From: Pedobacter sp.
Lineage (GTDB): Bacteria > Bacteroidota > Bacteroidia > Sphingobacteriales > Sphingobacteriaceae
Length of the DNA: 8,045 nucleotides
Direction: 5' to 3'
Assembly: GCA_004295885.1 (NCBI GenBank)
Contig: SEDG01000194.1
Span: 1-8,045, forward strand
Shown here: positions 1 to 6,463 of the stretch, one piece after another
How the letters are laid out: the number at the start of each line of letters is the position of its first letter
Numbering within the stretch: the stretch's first letter is position 1
Program-made: the position numbers and the translations under genes
The notes under the pieces: generated by a model
What the model was told of the DNA's origin: nothing
Database searches by the model: none
What the model saw: the letters and a program-made list of their open reading frames with translations, nothing else

Positions 1-1
1 T

Positions 2-979
2 TTACCTAGGTACTTCTATCTTCTTAATAATTTGCGCTACAACATCGCTCGTTGTTAAACCTTCCATTTCCTTTTCAGGGCTTAGCATAATTCTGTGTGC
101 CAACACTGGCGCAGCAACTTTAATAATATCATCTGGCGTTACAAAATCTCGACCCGCCATTGCAGCAATTGCTTTTGCGCCATTGATCATTGCTAAAGAA
201 GCTCTTGGAGAAGCACCTAAATACAATGATTTATTGTTACGGGTTTCGTGAGTTATCTGCGCTGCATAAGCCAACAGTTTAGGCTCTACAAATAATGCTT
301 TAATCGTCTTTCTTAATGATTTAATTTGATCGATTGATAAAACCGCAGTAATCTCATTTAATTGGTCGACAGTTTTTAACTGGTGCTGATTAGTCAAAAT
401 CTCAATCTCTTCTTCCAATGAAGGATACTTAACTTCAATCTTGAACAGAAAACGGTCTAATTGTGCTTCTGGCAAACGGTAGGTTCCTTCTTGCTCAATT
501 GGGTTCTGAGTGGCCAAAACCATAAAAGGTTCTTCCAAAATATAGGTATTTCCATCAACCGTAATCTGACGTTCTTCCATTGCCTCAAACAATGCAGATT
601 GTGTTTTTGCTGGCGCACGATTAATCTCATCTACCAAAATGATATTACCAAAAATCGGGCCTTGCCTAAACTGAAACTCCGCTGTTTTCGGACTAAACAC
701 TGCTGTTCCTAAAACATCAGAAGGCATCAAATCTGGCGTAAACTGTATTCTTGAAAACGTTGCTGAGATACATTTTGCAACCAACTTGGCACTTAACGTT
801 TTTGCAACTCCTGGTACGCCTTCCAACAATAAGTGACCGTCTGCTAGTAAACCAGCAATTAGCAAGTCGATTGTATCTTTCTGACCAACAATAACTTTTC
901 CCAATGATTGCTTAATTTGCTCTACAGCAGCATTCAATTGCGTTAAATCGGTTCTTTGGTTAAACATTTCCTGTTCCAT
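2..979 (-). CDS. MoxR-family AAA+ ATPase
   Basis: This 325-residue protein is a MoxR-type AAA+ ATPase, complete and of normal family length. Visible motifs are Walker A GVPGVAKT (54-61), Walker B ILVDEIN (114-120), sensor-1 Asn159 in ATQNP, the LPEAQLDRF block (169-177) with a likely arginine finger at Arg176, and GASPRA (255-260) with the sensor-2 Arg259. The C-terminal helical lid follows. MoxR proteins are cytoplasmic ATP-driven chaperone-like machines that often assist a DUF58/von Willebrand A partner; its gene would be expected just left of the window, since the TAA stop lies at 2-4. It is the last gene seen in the SpoIIM-like/DUF4129/DUF4350 operon, but a 161-nt gap separates it from DUF4350. 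A second Met at residue 5 is an alternative start; no ribosome binding site decides between them. The family is certain, the client unknown. Confidence 0.96.
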   Translation of the reverse strand: MEQEMFNQRTDLTQLNAAVEQIKQSLGKVIVGQKDTIDLLIAGLLADGHLLLEGVPGVAKTLSAKLVAKCISATFSRIQFTPDLMPSDVLGTAVFSPKTAEFQFRQGPIFGNIILVDEINRAPAKTQSALFEAMEERQITVDGNTYILEEPFMVLATQNPIEQEGTYRLPEAQLDRFLFKIEVKYPSLEEEIEILTNQHQLKTVDQLNEITAVLSIDQIKSLRKTIKALFVEPKLLAYAAQITHETRNNKSLYLGASPRASLAMINGAKAIAAMAGRDFVTPDDIIKVAAPVLAHRIMLSPEKEMEGLTTSDVVAQIIKKIEVPR

Positions 980-1032
980 TCTTATAATAGTTTTTTATTA
1001 CAAATCATTTTTTATAACCCGTGTGTTTTTTG

Positions 1033-1135
1033 AACCACATAGGCACATAGTTTTAAAAGTTTGGTAGTGTGCCAAAATACATTCACAAAGGATCTAAATC
1101 TTTCTTCGTTAACATTCCTATGTGTCTATGTGGTT
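1033..1135. repeat. Inverted-repeat element (18-bp arms) inside the MoxR operon
   Basis: Two 18-bp arms, AACCACATAGGCACATAG at 1033-1050 and CTATGTGTCTATGTGGTT at 1118-1135, are reverse complements at 17 of 18 positions and enclose 67 bp. Each arm carries an internal near-repeat of CACATAG. The element begins 5 nt beyond the DUF4350 stop codon and fills most of the gap before the MoxR gene. No open reading frame or clear target-site duplication is visible. Similar CACATAG-type arms are, from memory, common dispersed intergenic repeats in Bacteroidota, so a small non-autonomous (MITE- or REP-like) element is likely. On the operon mRNA it would fold into a long stem-loop that could affect processing or the level of MoxR relative to the upstream genes. 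It lacks the T tract expected of an intrinsic terminator. Confidence 0.75.
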
Positions 1136-1140
1136 ATATA

Positions 1141-2322
1141 TTATTGGTCTTGTTTATAAAATTGTTCAATTATTTTGTTTAACGTGATCAGCTGTTGGTC
1201 TCTAACCATACCGCCAGCGTTAAGGTAAATTATTTCTGTAAAGAGTTCCTCTATCACTTCTTCGCTTGCGCCAGAAATCCTAATTAATGTTTCTTTAAAT
1301 TCTTGATTAATATTGATGGTTTTTAATCTGTATTTGCTTCGAATATATTCCATCAGGTAAATCACCTTTTTCTCGGCAATATCTCTATTGTTTCTTTGCT
1401 GATAATAAACCCTACCCACAACATTAACAAATTCTACTGAAGTATTTTTCAGCCTATCAATTACTGGAATAATTCTTTGTCTCCTTTTAATCTCAAAAAG
1501 CACAAACACAACTAGGCTTAGTAGAGAGATGTAATATGCCCAACGTAATTCGTCGTATTCAAAAAACACTCTTAAAACTGATTTATTTTGAGCAGCAGGA
1601 CGAGTAAAATGTTCATCCCAAATTAAATTTTTCGCCTTTGGCAAATACGAAAGTGCTTTTGAAGCATAATCCAAACCATCGGCTCTGAGTAAGCTATAAT
1701 TTGTTAGCAACTCTGGATTTGGTAAAATAAATAAAGAGCCGCTTCCATATTTATATTGAATAAAATTTGCAAATTTCTTTTCCTTTTGCCCCAAAACAAT
1801 GGCTCTCGAGGAATCTACTTCATAAAAATACTGCTCACTAATTCCCTTATCGAAGTAATAATCATACTCTCTTTTTAAGCTTGGGCTAACAAAGTTGATT
1901 GGATATTTTCTCTTATTCTGGAAGTTAAAATTGGAAGCAATATTGATTTTTAGGGTATCGACTAACATCCCTTGAATATTAGCCGCTGCAATGAAAATAT
2001 TATTTCCAGCTTGCATGTATTTTACCATCTCTTTGTAGTCTATCTTATCTATTTTTAAGTTAGAGGCGATGATGAAATAATTAGATTTTCCTTCTGGCTT
2101 TTCCTTCATATTACTGTAAATATCGTTATCTACAGTTTTTACCTGAACACCAGGAAATAAATCGGTTATTCGTTGACGCAAGATATAGGTGCCAAATGGA
2201 ATTTTATCTGCACTTAAATAAGACGGCGACCAGTCTGTTGGTTTTGGTTTGAAATATTGTGCAACAAAATAGAGTACCAATAAGATGCTTCCAAAGACTA
2301 AATATTTTCTAAACCCTCTCAT
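1141..2322 (-). CDS. DUF4350 domain-containing membrane protein
   Basis: This 393-residue protein matches the DUF4350 type found in MoxR operons. It has an N-terminal membrane segment (about 7-23), then a large soluble region (about 25-255) that contains the DUF4350-like part: strand-turn-helix elements such as NYFIIASNLKID (81-92) and a GSGSLFILPNPELLTNYS block (193-210). A second membrane segment (about 261-277) is followed by the basic KRRQR stretch and a helical C-terminal part of roughly 110 residues. The topology predicts an extracytoplasmic central domain and a cytoplasmic tail, by the positive-inside rule. Its ATG overlaps the TGA of the DUF4129 gene (ATGA), implying translational coupling. 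DUF4350 has no established biochemical role; the fold is thought to resemble glutamine-amidotransferase-like or ThuA-like domains, but no catalytic residues can be assigned here. Confidence 0.85.
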   Translation of the reverse strand: MRGFRKYLVFGSILLVLYFVAQYFKPKPTDWSPSYLSADKIPFGTYILRQRITDLFPGVQVKTVDNDIYSNMKEKPEGKSNYFIIASNLKIDKIDYKEMVKYMQAGNNIFIAAANIQGMLVDTLKINIASNFNFQNKRKYPINFVSPSLKREYDYYFDKGISEQYFYEVDSSRAIVLGQKEKKFANFIQYKYGSGSLFILPNPELLTNYSLLRADGLDYASKALSYLPKAKNLIWDEHFTRPAAQNKSVLRVFFEYDELRWAYYISLLSLVVFVLFEIKRRQRIIPVIDRLKNTSVEFVNVVGRVYYQQRNNRDIAEKKVIYLMEYIRSKYRLKTININQEFKETLIRISGASEEVIEELFTEIIYLNAGGMVRDQQLITLNKIIEQFYKQDQ

Positions 2323-3074
2323 CTTGTTGATTGGTTAAAAGATTGAAAAGACTCGTTAATTGGCCCGAAAGTATTTTTATCGATGAAAAATTCCCCGTAC
2401 CAAATATATTCGAATTGATTAGTTAGATTGGTGAATTCGCCCTTATATTTTTCGTTTGTTAGTTCAGCTACATAAGCTTGATTGGTTTTTTCTAATTTCC
2501 AATCGATTAAATTTCTATCGGTTAAGTGTTTTAAAGTTCTTAAATAGAGAAGCCTCACCGCCAAACGGTAATTACCGTTTTCAATAGCCTGTTCTAATTG
2601 AGTATCAAAATCTATTTCGTGAATGTTTTCTAAACTCTCTTCATAAGGAACTTCCACTCCTTTAGATTTTTTTGTGAGCAGTTTTAAATCCAAGCCAATT
2701 ATTTTTATAACTGCGTAGACAACCCCAACAACTAGCAAAGCGATTAATACATATTTAATAATTCCACCAGAAACGTCTCCATTTAATAACTTGCTTATCA
2801 ATCTCCAAAACCAACGCCAAAATTTATCCCACAAACTTATGCTTGCTGGAGCAACATCATCGTAAATAAATTCTTTCTGTTTGCTGTATTGATTAACCGC
2901 TTGCTCGTCTATAGTTCTTACTTCTACTTTTGAACTATCGATTTTTAACACCAAAGGTTTTTTAACTATTTTAGGTTTGCTGACTGTATCTGCGCCAACT
3001 GGTTTTTGCAAAGCCGTAGCTTGGGCATTAAATGTCCCTGTTAAAAGCAAGAAAAAAACCAGCAGTAAACGCAT
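2319..3074 (-). CDS. DUF4129 domain-containing protein with signal peptide
   Basis: The protein is 251 residues if it starts at the ATG at 3072-3074. That start is chosen because it opens directly with a signal peptide (MRLLLVFFLLLTGTFNAQA, 1-19) and lies 1 nt after the upstream stop (TAAGATG). An ATG 48 nt further upstream would bury the signal peptide and overlap the preceding gene. After cleavage there is an extracytoplasmic stretch, a Trp-rich amphipathic segment (about 86-97), one membrane helix (about 106-127), and a cytoplasmic C-terminal DUF4129 domain (about 160-235) with NYRLAVRLLYLRTLKHL and the conserved WYG (225-227). DUF4129 also occurs at the C terminus of transglutaminase-type proteins in MoxR/DUF58 loci; no transglutaminase domain is present here. 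The gene is coupled to DUF4350 by a 4-nt overlap. Biochemical function is unknown. Confidence 0.87.
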   Translation of the reverse strand: MRLLLVFFLLLTGTFNAQATALQKPVGADTVSKPKIVKKPLVLKIDSSKVEVRTIDEQAVNQYSKQKEFIYDDVAPASISLWDKFWRWFWRLISKLLNGDVSGGIIKYVLIALLVVGVVYAVIKIIGLDLKLLTKKSKGVEVPYEESLENIHEIDFDTQLEQAIENGNYRLAVRLLYLRTLKHLTDRNLIDWKLEKTNQAYVAELTNEKYKGEFTNLTNQFEYIWYGEFFIDKNTFGPINESFQSFNQSTR

Positions 3075-3075
3075 C

Positions 3076-3960
3076 TTAATATTCTTCTGGAGTTGAGTTT
3101 TCTGGAGCAGCAGCTTGACCAAGACTTTCTATCCTGCTCAATAACCCAGTGTTTTCTTTACGCTCTACCAAGTTGAAGTAAATAAATGTTGCGCCTATGA
3201 TGGGAATAACCATAAAAACTTGCGATAACTGTTGCGCCAATGAAGTTATGATGGCGTAAGTTTTAGTGAATGGTTGTTCTAAATGAGTAAATGAGCTTGC
3301 CATGGCAATGATCATTGCAGGCACTTGAATAACATAAGAACAAGCAGCCGAAATAATTGCTATTACAATCATTGTTGCAGCGGTAATCCACCACTCATCA
3401 GCTACTAATTTAAAACAACGATTAAAAGAATAACCTAAACCAGCATTTTCGATTACCATGATTGGATAAAAGAGCGATACAGCTGGAAAAACCCAAATAC
3501 CTGGAATTACACATAAAATGAAACAAACAACTAAAAATGCTGTCATTAAAATTCCGCTCCCCATCACCCTAAAAAAGTAATATTTGTAGTAGGCCCAAAC
3601 TTCATCAATCGTTGGTGCGACATTTCCTTTTTGGATATAAATAGAGATATAACTTAAAACGGTTACATAGAATGATGTATAACTACAAACCATAAAAATC
3701 ATAACTAGCAAATAGCCAAAGCTAAAGTTATAAATCATATTGAACATATTTGTTGTCGCTCCTCTCCTCACACCTTCCATAGCACCAACAACCTGCAACT
3801 GCGCCATAATTGAGCTAATTAAACCAGCAATCAAAAATAGGCCGCACAGGTATAAAATCGCTGTCATTAGCGGCTTAAAATTTTGCTTTATAAATAAAAA
3901 AGTATCACTGATGATTTCTCCGAATTCTCTTATTTTTTTAAACTCTACTTTGTTTTCCAT
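3076..3960 (-). CDS. Polytopic membrane protein, YciC/GPDPase-membrane-domain-like
   Basis: The protein is 294 residues from the ATG at 3958-3960, preferred because it sits 1 nt after the SpoIIM-like stop (TAAAATG) and opens with a normal cytoplasmic segment, MENKVEFKKIREFGEIISDTF. An upstream ATG would overlap the previous gene by about 50 nt. Membrane-spanning stretches lie at about 31-52, 80-106, 133-165, 194-220 and 243-264. The segment PGIWVFPAVSLFYPIMVIEN (153-172), followed by a polar helix (FNRCFKLVADEW), resembles the pattern of YciC and the membrane domain of some glycerophosphodiester phosphodiesterases, where a Pro/Gly-rich helix leads into a conserved amphipathic helix. No catalytic domain is attached. 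The C-terminal tail (about 267-294) is polar and Pro/Glu-rich. It probably works with its operon neighbours in the membrane; the precise role is unknown and the family assignment is moderate. Confidence 0.8.
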   Translation of the reverse strand: MENKVEFKKIREFGEIISDTFLFIKQNFKPLMTAILYLCGLFLIAGLISSIMAQLQVVGAMEGVRRGATTNMFNMIYNFSFGYLLVMIFMVCSYTSFYVTVLSYISIYIQKGNVAPTIDEVWAYYKYYFFRVMGSGILMTAFLVVCFILCVIPGIWVFPAVSLFYPIMVIENAGLGYSFNRCFKLVADEWWITAATMIVIAIISAACSYVIQVPAMIIAMASSFTHLEQPFTKTYAIITSLAQQLSQVFMVIPIIGATFIYFNLVERKENTGLLSRIESLGQAAAPENSTPEEY

Positions 3961-3961
3961 T

Positions 3962-4912
3962 TTAAATTTGTTGAGTGCGTTTATGCAATTGTATTGGGTA
4001 GATGATGACATACCAAACCATAAAAATTAAGGAGCTGGCTAGTATGGTGACGCTTAAATATATAGGCATTTCTGTGTGCCTAGTAATGTAACTTTCAAAA
4101 AATGCTGCTAATAATATAATTGGAACAATGCCAACGGCGATTTTCGTAGCATCTTTTGCGCTATTTCTAAAAGCAGCTAGCCTTGTATACGTCCGTGGAA
4201 AAAGTAAGCCGTGGCCTAAAACCAAACCGGCACCTCCTGCAATGATAATAGAAAGAATCTCCAAGGTTCCGTGTATCCAAATCACCAAAATTGATTGGGT
4301 ACCTAAACCTTTACTGAAGAAATAGTATTCAAAAGCGCCAAGCATAATTCCGTTTCGCAACATGATAAACACTGGACCTATAGAAAATAAAGCGCCACTA
4401 ACAACGGTAAGTAAGGTAACCCAAACGTTGTTAGTTGCAATTTGAAAGAACATTTCTAATTCACCTTGTTTTTTGTAAACCCCAAATGGGTCGCCTTTGG
4501 CAATGTTTTCATTGGTCATGTTTACATAACGGTCGCCTAAGATTAAGCGTAAAAAGGTATCATCGTATTTTGCCGAAATTGCACCAATACTTGCCGATAT
4601 ACTAAAAAAGATTAATGAGTATAAAAGCTGTTTTCGGTACTTGTAAAAAACCAAAGGCAGTTCATTTTTCCAAAACTTAATAAAACGACCAGTTTCTTCT
4701 TTTTTGTTTTTGTATATAGCCTGATGTAAAACTGAGGCAATTCCGTTTAAATAGGCTGTGGTTTGAGATTTTGGATAGAAAGTTTTAGCGTAGGCTAAAT
4801 CATTGGTGATATCTATAAAACGATGGGCCAATTCATCGGGATTTTCCGTACGCAAAGCTTCATAACTCTTCCATTTTTCAGAATTCTGCTTCACAAACAG
4901 CGCCTCTCTCAT
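3962..4912 (-). CDS. SpoIIM/DUF95-family membrane protein
   Basis: This 316-residue protein has a soluble helical N-terminal region (1-92) followed by a SpoIIM-type membrane domain. Helices are visible at about 95-113, 163-192, 205-237, 256-275 and 283-306. Family hallmarks are HGTLEI (214-219) running into the glycine-rich helix IIAGGAGLVLGHGLL (223-237), and AAFFESYITR (269-278), whose acidic residue follows a membrane helix. The name comes from a sporulation protein of Bacillus that helps with septal peptidoglycan removal; this organism type does not sporulate, so the domain is used otherwise. SpoIIM-like proteins are often encoded next to an RDD protein and MoxR/DUF58 genes, as here. It is the first gene of the minus-strand operon and faces the RDD gene across an 83-bp spacer. 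The start MREALFVKQN is typical of the group. Confidence 0.92.
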   Translation of the reverse strand: MREALFVKQNSEKWKSYEALRTENPDELAHRFIDITNDLAYAKTFYPKSQTTAYLNGIASVLHQAIYKNKKEETGRFIKFWKNELPLVFYKYRKQLLYSLIFFSISASIGAISAKYDDTFLRLILGDRYVNMTNENIAKGDPFGVYKKQGELEMFFQIATNNVWVTLLTVVSGALFSIGPVFIMLRNGIMLGAFEYYFFSKGLGTQSILVIWIHGTLEILSIIIAGGAGLVLGHGLLFPRTYTRLAAFRNSAKDATKIAVGIVPIILLAAFFESYITRHTEMPIYLSVTILASSLIFMVWYVIIYPIQLHKRTQQI

Positions 4913-4995
4913 AAATAAATTACCCGGTTTAAATTTCCGTTAAAATAAAACAAAAATTCTATTAGTCAATAAAAAAAATCCTTATTATTGAGACC
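4913..4995. promoter_or_regulatory. Divergent promoter region between SpoIIM-like and RDD genes
   Basis: This 83-bp, very AT-rich spacer separates two divergently read genes, so it should hold the start signals of both the minus-strand operon and the RDD gene. No clean Bacteroidota promoter (TTTG near -33 with TAnnTTTG near -7) is seen on either strand; the nearest match on the minus strand, AATTTTTG, lacks a properly spaced upstream TTG. The assignment therefore rests on gene orientation rather than motifs. An A-run at about 4971-4978 is the main compositional feature. Confidence 0.4.
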
Positions 4996-5394
4996 ATGGA
5001 AACCGTTAAAGTAAATACCAGTCAGCATGTAGATATAGATTACCCAGTAGCGGGATTAGGCGAACGTGTTGGGGCTAGATTAATCGACCTTGCCCTACTC
5101 ATCTTTGTGCTTATTGCCTTTATGATTATCTTTTCTATGACAGGCGTGCTAAGCGGAAACGAATTAACCACGATAGTTTTAATTTCTATTTACGGCGCAG
5201 GTTTTGTATTCTACGATTTACTTTGCGAAATCTTTATGAACGGCCAAAGAACTTACAATGCGGATTTAATTTATCAAATGGCAAGCAAGGTTTCTAATTT
5301 GATAAGTATTACTATACCAGAGGGGATGAATGAATTGGATTTCTTGAAGACAATTATAACTGATTATAGCCATATCACTTCTAGAGCGGTTTAG
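4996..5394 (+). CDS. RDD-family membrane protein, internally shortened
   Basis: The 132-residue product begins as a typical RDD protein: VDIDYPVAGLGERVGARLID (12-31), with the family's Arg28 and Asp31 at the first membrane helix, helix 1 at about 30-50, helix 2 at about 58-76, and FYDLLCEIFMNGQ (72-84). In family members the motif after NGQ continues as S(I/V)GKR and leads through the rest of the RDD domain, including a third membrane helix and a further conserved Asp. Here residue 85 instead jumps into what looks like the C-terminal tail usually found after that domain (YNADLIYQMASKV... ending DYSHITSRAV). Bacteroidota homologues are, from memory, about 230-250 residues, so roughly 90-110 codons seem missing with the frame kept. 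Full-length RDD proteins are membrane proteins, some implicated in ion or small-molecule transport. The stop overlaps the convergent DUF2752 stop by 4 nt. It may be a non-functional deletion allele or an assembly error. Confidence 0.85.
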   Translation: METVKVNTSQHVDIDYPVAGLGERVGARLIDLALLIFVLIAFMIIFSMTGVLSGNELTTIVLISIYGAGFVFYDLLCEIFMNGQRTYNADLIYQMASKVSNLISITIPEGMNELDFLKTIITDYSHITSRAV

Positions 5395-5786
5395 GAAGCC
5401 AAATAATTAAAAGGTTGGTAGGGGATGTTTCTTAGCACCCAGAAAACGACAACAATAGCGAAAATAATTTTCGGCGTTGATGGTTTATACCAAAATTTCC
5501 AAGTTTTATCTTCCTTTGCGAGGTAAGAATAAATCTTTAAGCCGAAATGAACTAGCAAAAAGGGAAGGCTTATCACCAACAACAAATTATAATTTATCGC
5601 TAGAAGAACATTGCCATGTAATAAAGCGTGAATTGCTCTTTGAGAACCACAACCTGGACAATCCAGACCCAAATATTTATGAAATGGACAGGTAGGGAAT
5701 AAATTGTACATCTCAGGATTGAACTTATAGTAAATTATAACTAAAGAAACTACAACTACAAATCCTAAGATGTACTTTAATTTCAT
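5391..5786 (-). CDS. DUF2752 domain-containing membrane protein
   Basis: This 131-residue protein has the DUF2752 signature: PTCPFHKYLGLDCPGCGSQR (31-50), with Cys33, Cys43 and Cys46 and the invariant GCGSQRA run, then ALLHGNVLLAINYN. Membrane segments lie at about 4-20, 64-82 and 106-120. The cysteines suggest a metal-binding or disulfide-forming loop, but the function of the family is not established. The gene starts immediately after the CD225-like stop codon (TAAATG, no gap), so the two are almost certainly cotranscribed and translationally coupled; these two families are often adjacent in Bacteroidota. Its TAA stop overlaps the stop of the RDD gene on the opposite strand, leaving no room for a separate terminator between them. 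Confidence 0.92.
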   Translation of the reverse strand: MKLKYILGFVVVVSLVIIYYKFNPEMYNLFPTCPFHKYLGLDCPGCGSQRAIHALLHGNVLLAINYNLLLVISLPFLLVHFGLKIYSYLAKEDKTWKFWYKPSTPKIIFAIVVVFWVLRNIPYQPFNYLAS

Positions 5787-6086
5787 TTAGCTGTAAGCAC
5801 CCATCAAACCACCGCCTATACCTACTACAAACACAAGTATGATGTATAAAATTGTTGCTCCAATACCTACAAAGAAACCAATTTTTGTCCATTTTCCAGC
5901 AGCGGCTGAAGCAGCTTCAGCACCAGCATAATCTCCAGCATCATATCTGCTGTTAACATTAGCCGCATTTACTATTCCTGCAATACCAAAAGGCAAGCAG
6001 CAAAATAAAGTGACTAAGATAGATTCCACTAACCAATTTTTTGGTCTTGGTGTTGGCGCACCCCCAAATGTTTGTTGTCCTTCCAT
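5787..6086 (-). CDS. CD225/dispanin-family small membrane protein
   Basis: This 99-residue protein has the two-helix CD225/dispanin layout. A short Pro-rich N terminus (1-17) precedes NWLVESILVTLFCCLPFGIAG (18-38), which carries the conserved double Cys (29-30) and the proline-kinked first membrane segment. A conserved loop follows, VNAANVNSRYDAGDYAGAEA (39-58), then an Ala-rich helix ending KWTKIG (65-70) and a second membrane helix (about 70-90). In animals the family includes IFITM proteins, which alter membrane fusion; bacterial members are uncharacterised, and a membrane-organising role is only an analogy. It is the first gene of the pair with DUF2752. The start is well placed at the beginning of homology-like sequence, with only a weak A-rich leader and no clear ribosome binding site. 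Confidence 0.92.
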   Translation of the reverse strand: MEGQQTFGGAPTPRPKNWLVESILVTLFCCLPFGIAGIVNAANVNSRYDAGDYAGAEAASAAAGKWTKIGFFVGIGATILYIILVFVVGIGGGLMGAYS

Positions 6087-6399
6087 AGTTTTTTAGTTTA
6101 TTAGGTTTTAATTTTCAGTTATAATAAAAGTATAACATTTTAATTAAAAAAGGAATAGGTCAAAACTGTTTAAAAATGAAATGTTAATTAGACACTCATG
6201 TTCAATTCATAATGTAGCTAAAGAATCCTCAATGCAATTTGCACTAGACTGATTGCCAACGATTTTTTGGTCACACTCAGCACATCCACTTTTTGATTGT
6301 TAATGTAGAGATATAACTTTTGTCATTTAGTTTAGGCCACTTCTTAGTCCATCCTTCCTTAGCCTCAATAGGACTTTCAAATGTGTATTCGCCTTAGCA

Positions 6400-6443
6400 A
6401 GACCGCGTCTAGTCCGCATTGAGTCCGCGTCTAGTCCGCATCA
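6400..6443. repeat. Four tandem 11-bp repeats (AGTCCGC core)
   Basis: Four adjoining 11-bp units start at 6400, 6411, 6422 and 6433. They read AGACCGCGTCT, AGTCCGCATTG, AGTCCGCGTCT and AGTCCGCATCA, so they also form two 22-bp units with 19 of 22 positions identical. An exact 17-bp copy, CCGCGTCTAGTCCGCAT, recurs at 6403-6419 and 6425-6441. The first unit is a short palindrome (AGAC-CGC-GTCT). The block is clearly GC-richer than its surroundings. Eleven bases is close to one helical turn, which would place the cores on the same face of the DNA. Confidence 0.7.
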
Positions 6444-6463
6444 AATGCGGTCTATATGCGGAT
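6423..6463. repeat. 19-bp imperfect hairpin with 3-nt loop
   Basis: The arms at 6423-6441 and 6445-6463 are separated by CAA. Comparing one arm with the reverse complement of the other gives 15 of 19 identical positions; two of the remaining four could pair as G-U in plus-strand RNA. The right arm contains two inverted copies of the same GCGG-containing 11-bp unit (ATGCGGTCTAT and ATGCGGATATG), so the hairpin arises from repeat units in opposite orientation. No T tract follows, so this is not a standard terminator. Confidence 0.6.

Noticed and set aside
461..712. Plus-strand open frame of 83 codons
   Set aside because: It lies wholly inside the MoxR coding sequence on the other strand, across the conserved Walker B and sensor-1 region, and its product has no protein-like pattern.
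3075..3122. Upstream ATG for the DUF4129 protein (16 extra residues)
   Set aside because: It would bury the signal peptide and overlap the preceding gene; the ATG at 3072-3074 follows that gene's stop by 1 nt.
3961..4011. Upstream ATG for the polytopic membrane protein (17 extra residues)
   Set aside because: It would overlap the SpoIIM-like gene by about 50 nt, whereas the ATG at 3958-3960 follows that stop by 1 nt and gives a normal cytoplasmic N terminus.
3740..4030. Plus-strand open frame of 96 codons
   Set aside because: It is antisense to the membrane protein and the 3' end of the SpoIIM-like gene, both of which have clear protein features and tight operon spacing.
4128..4325. Plus-strand open frame of 65 codons
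   Set aside because: It is antisense to the most conserved part of the SpoIIM-like gene.
5477..5695. Plus-strand open frame of 72 codons
   Set aside because: It is antisense to DUF2752, including its conserved cysteine motif.
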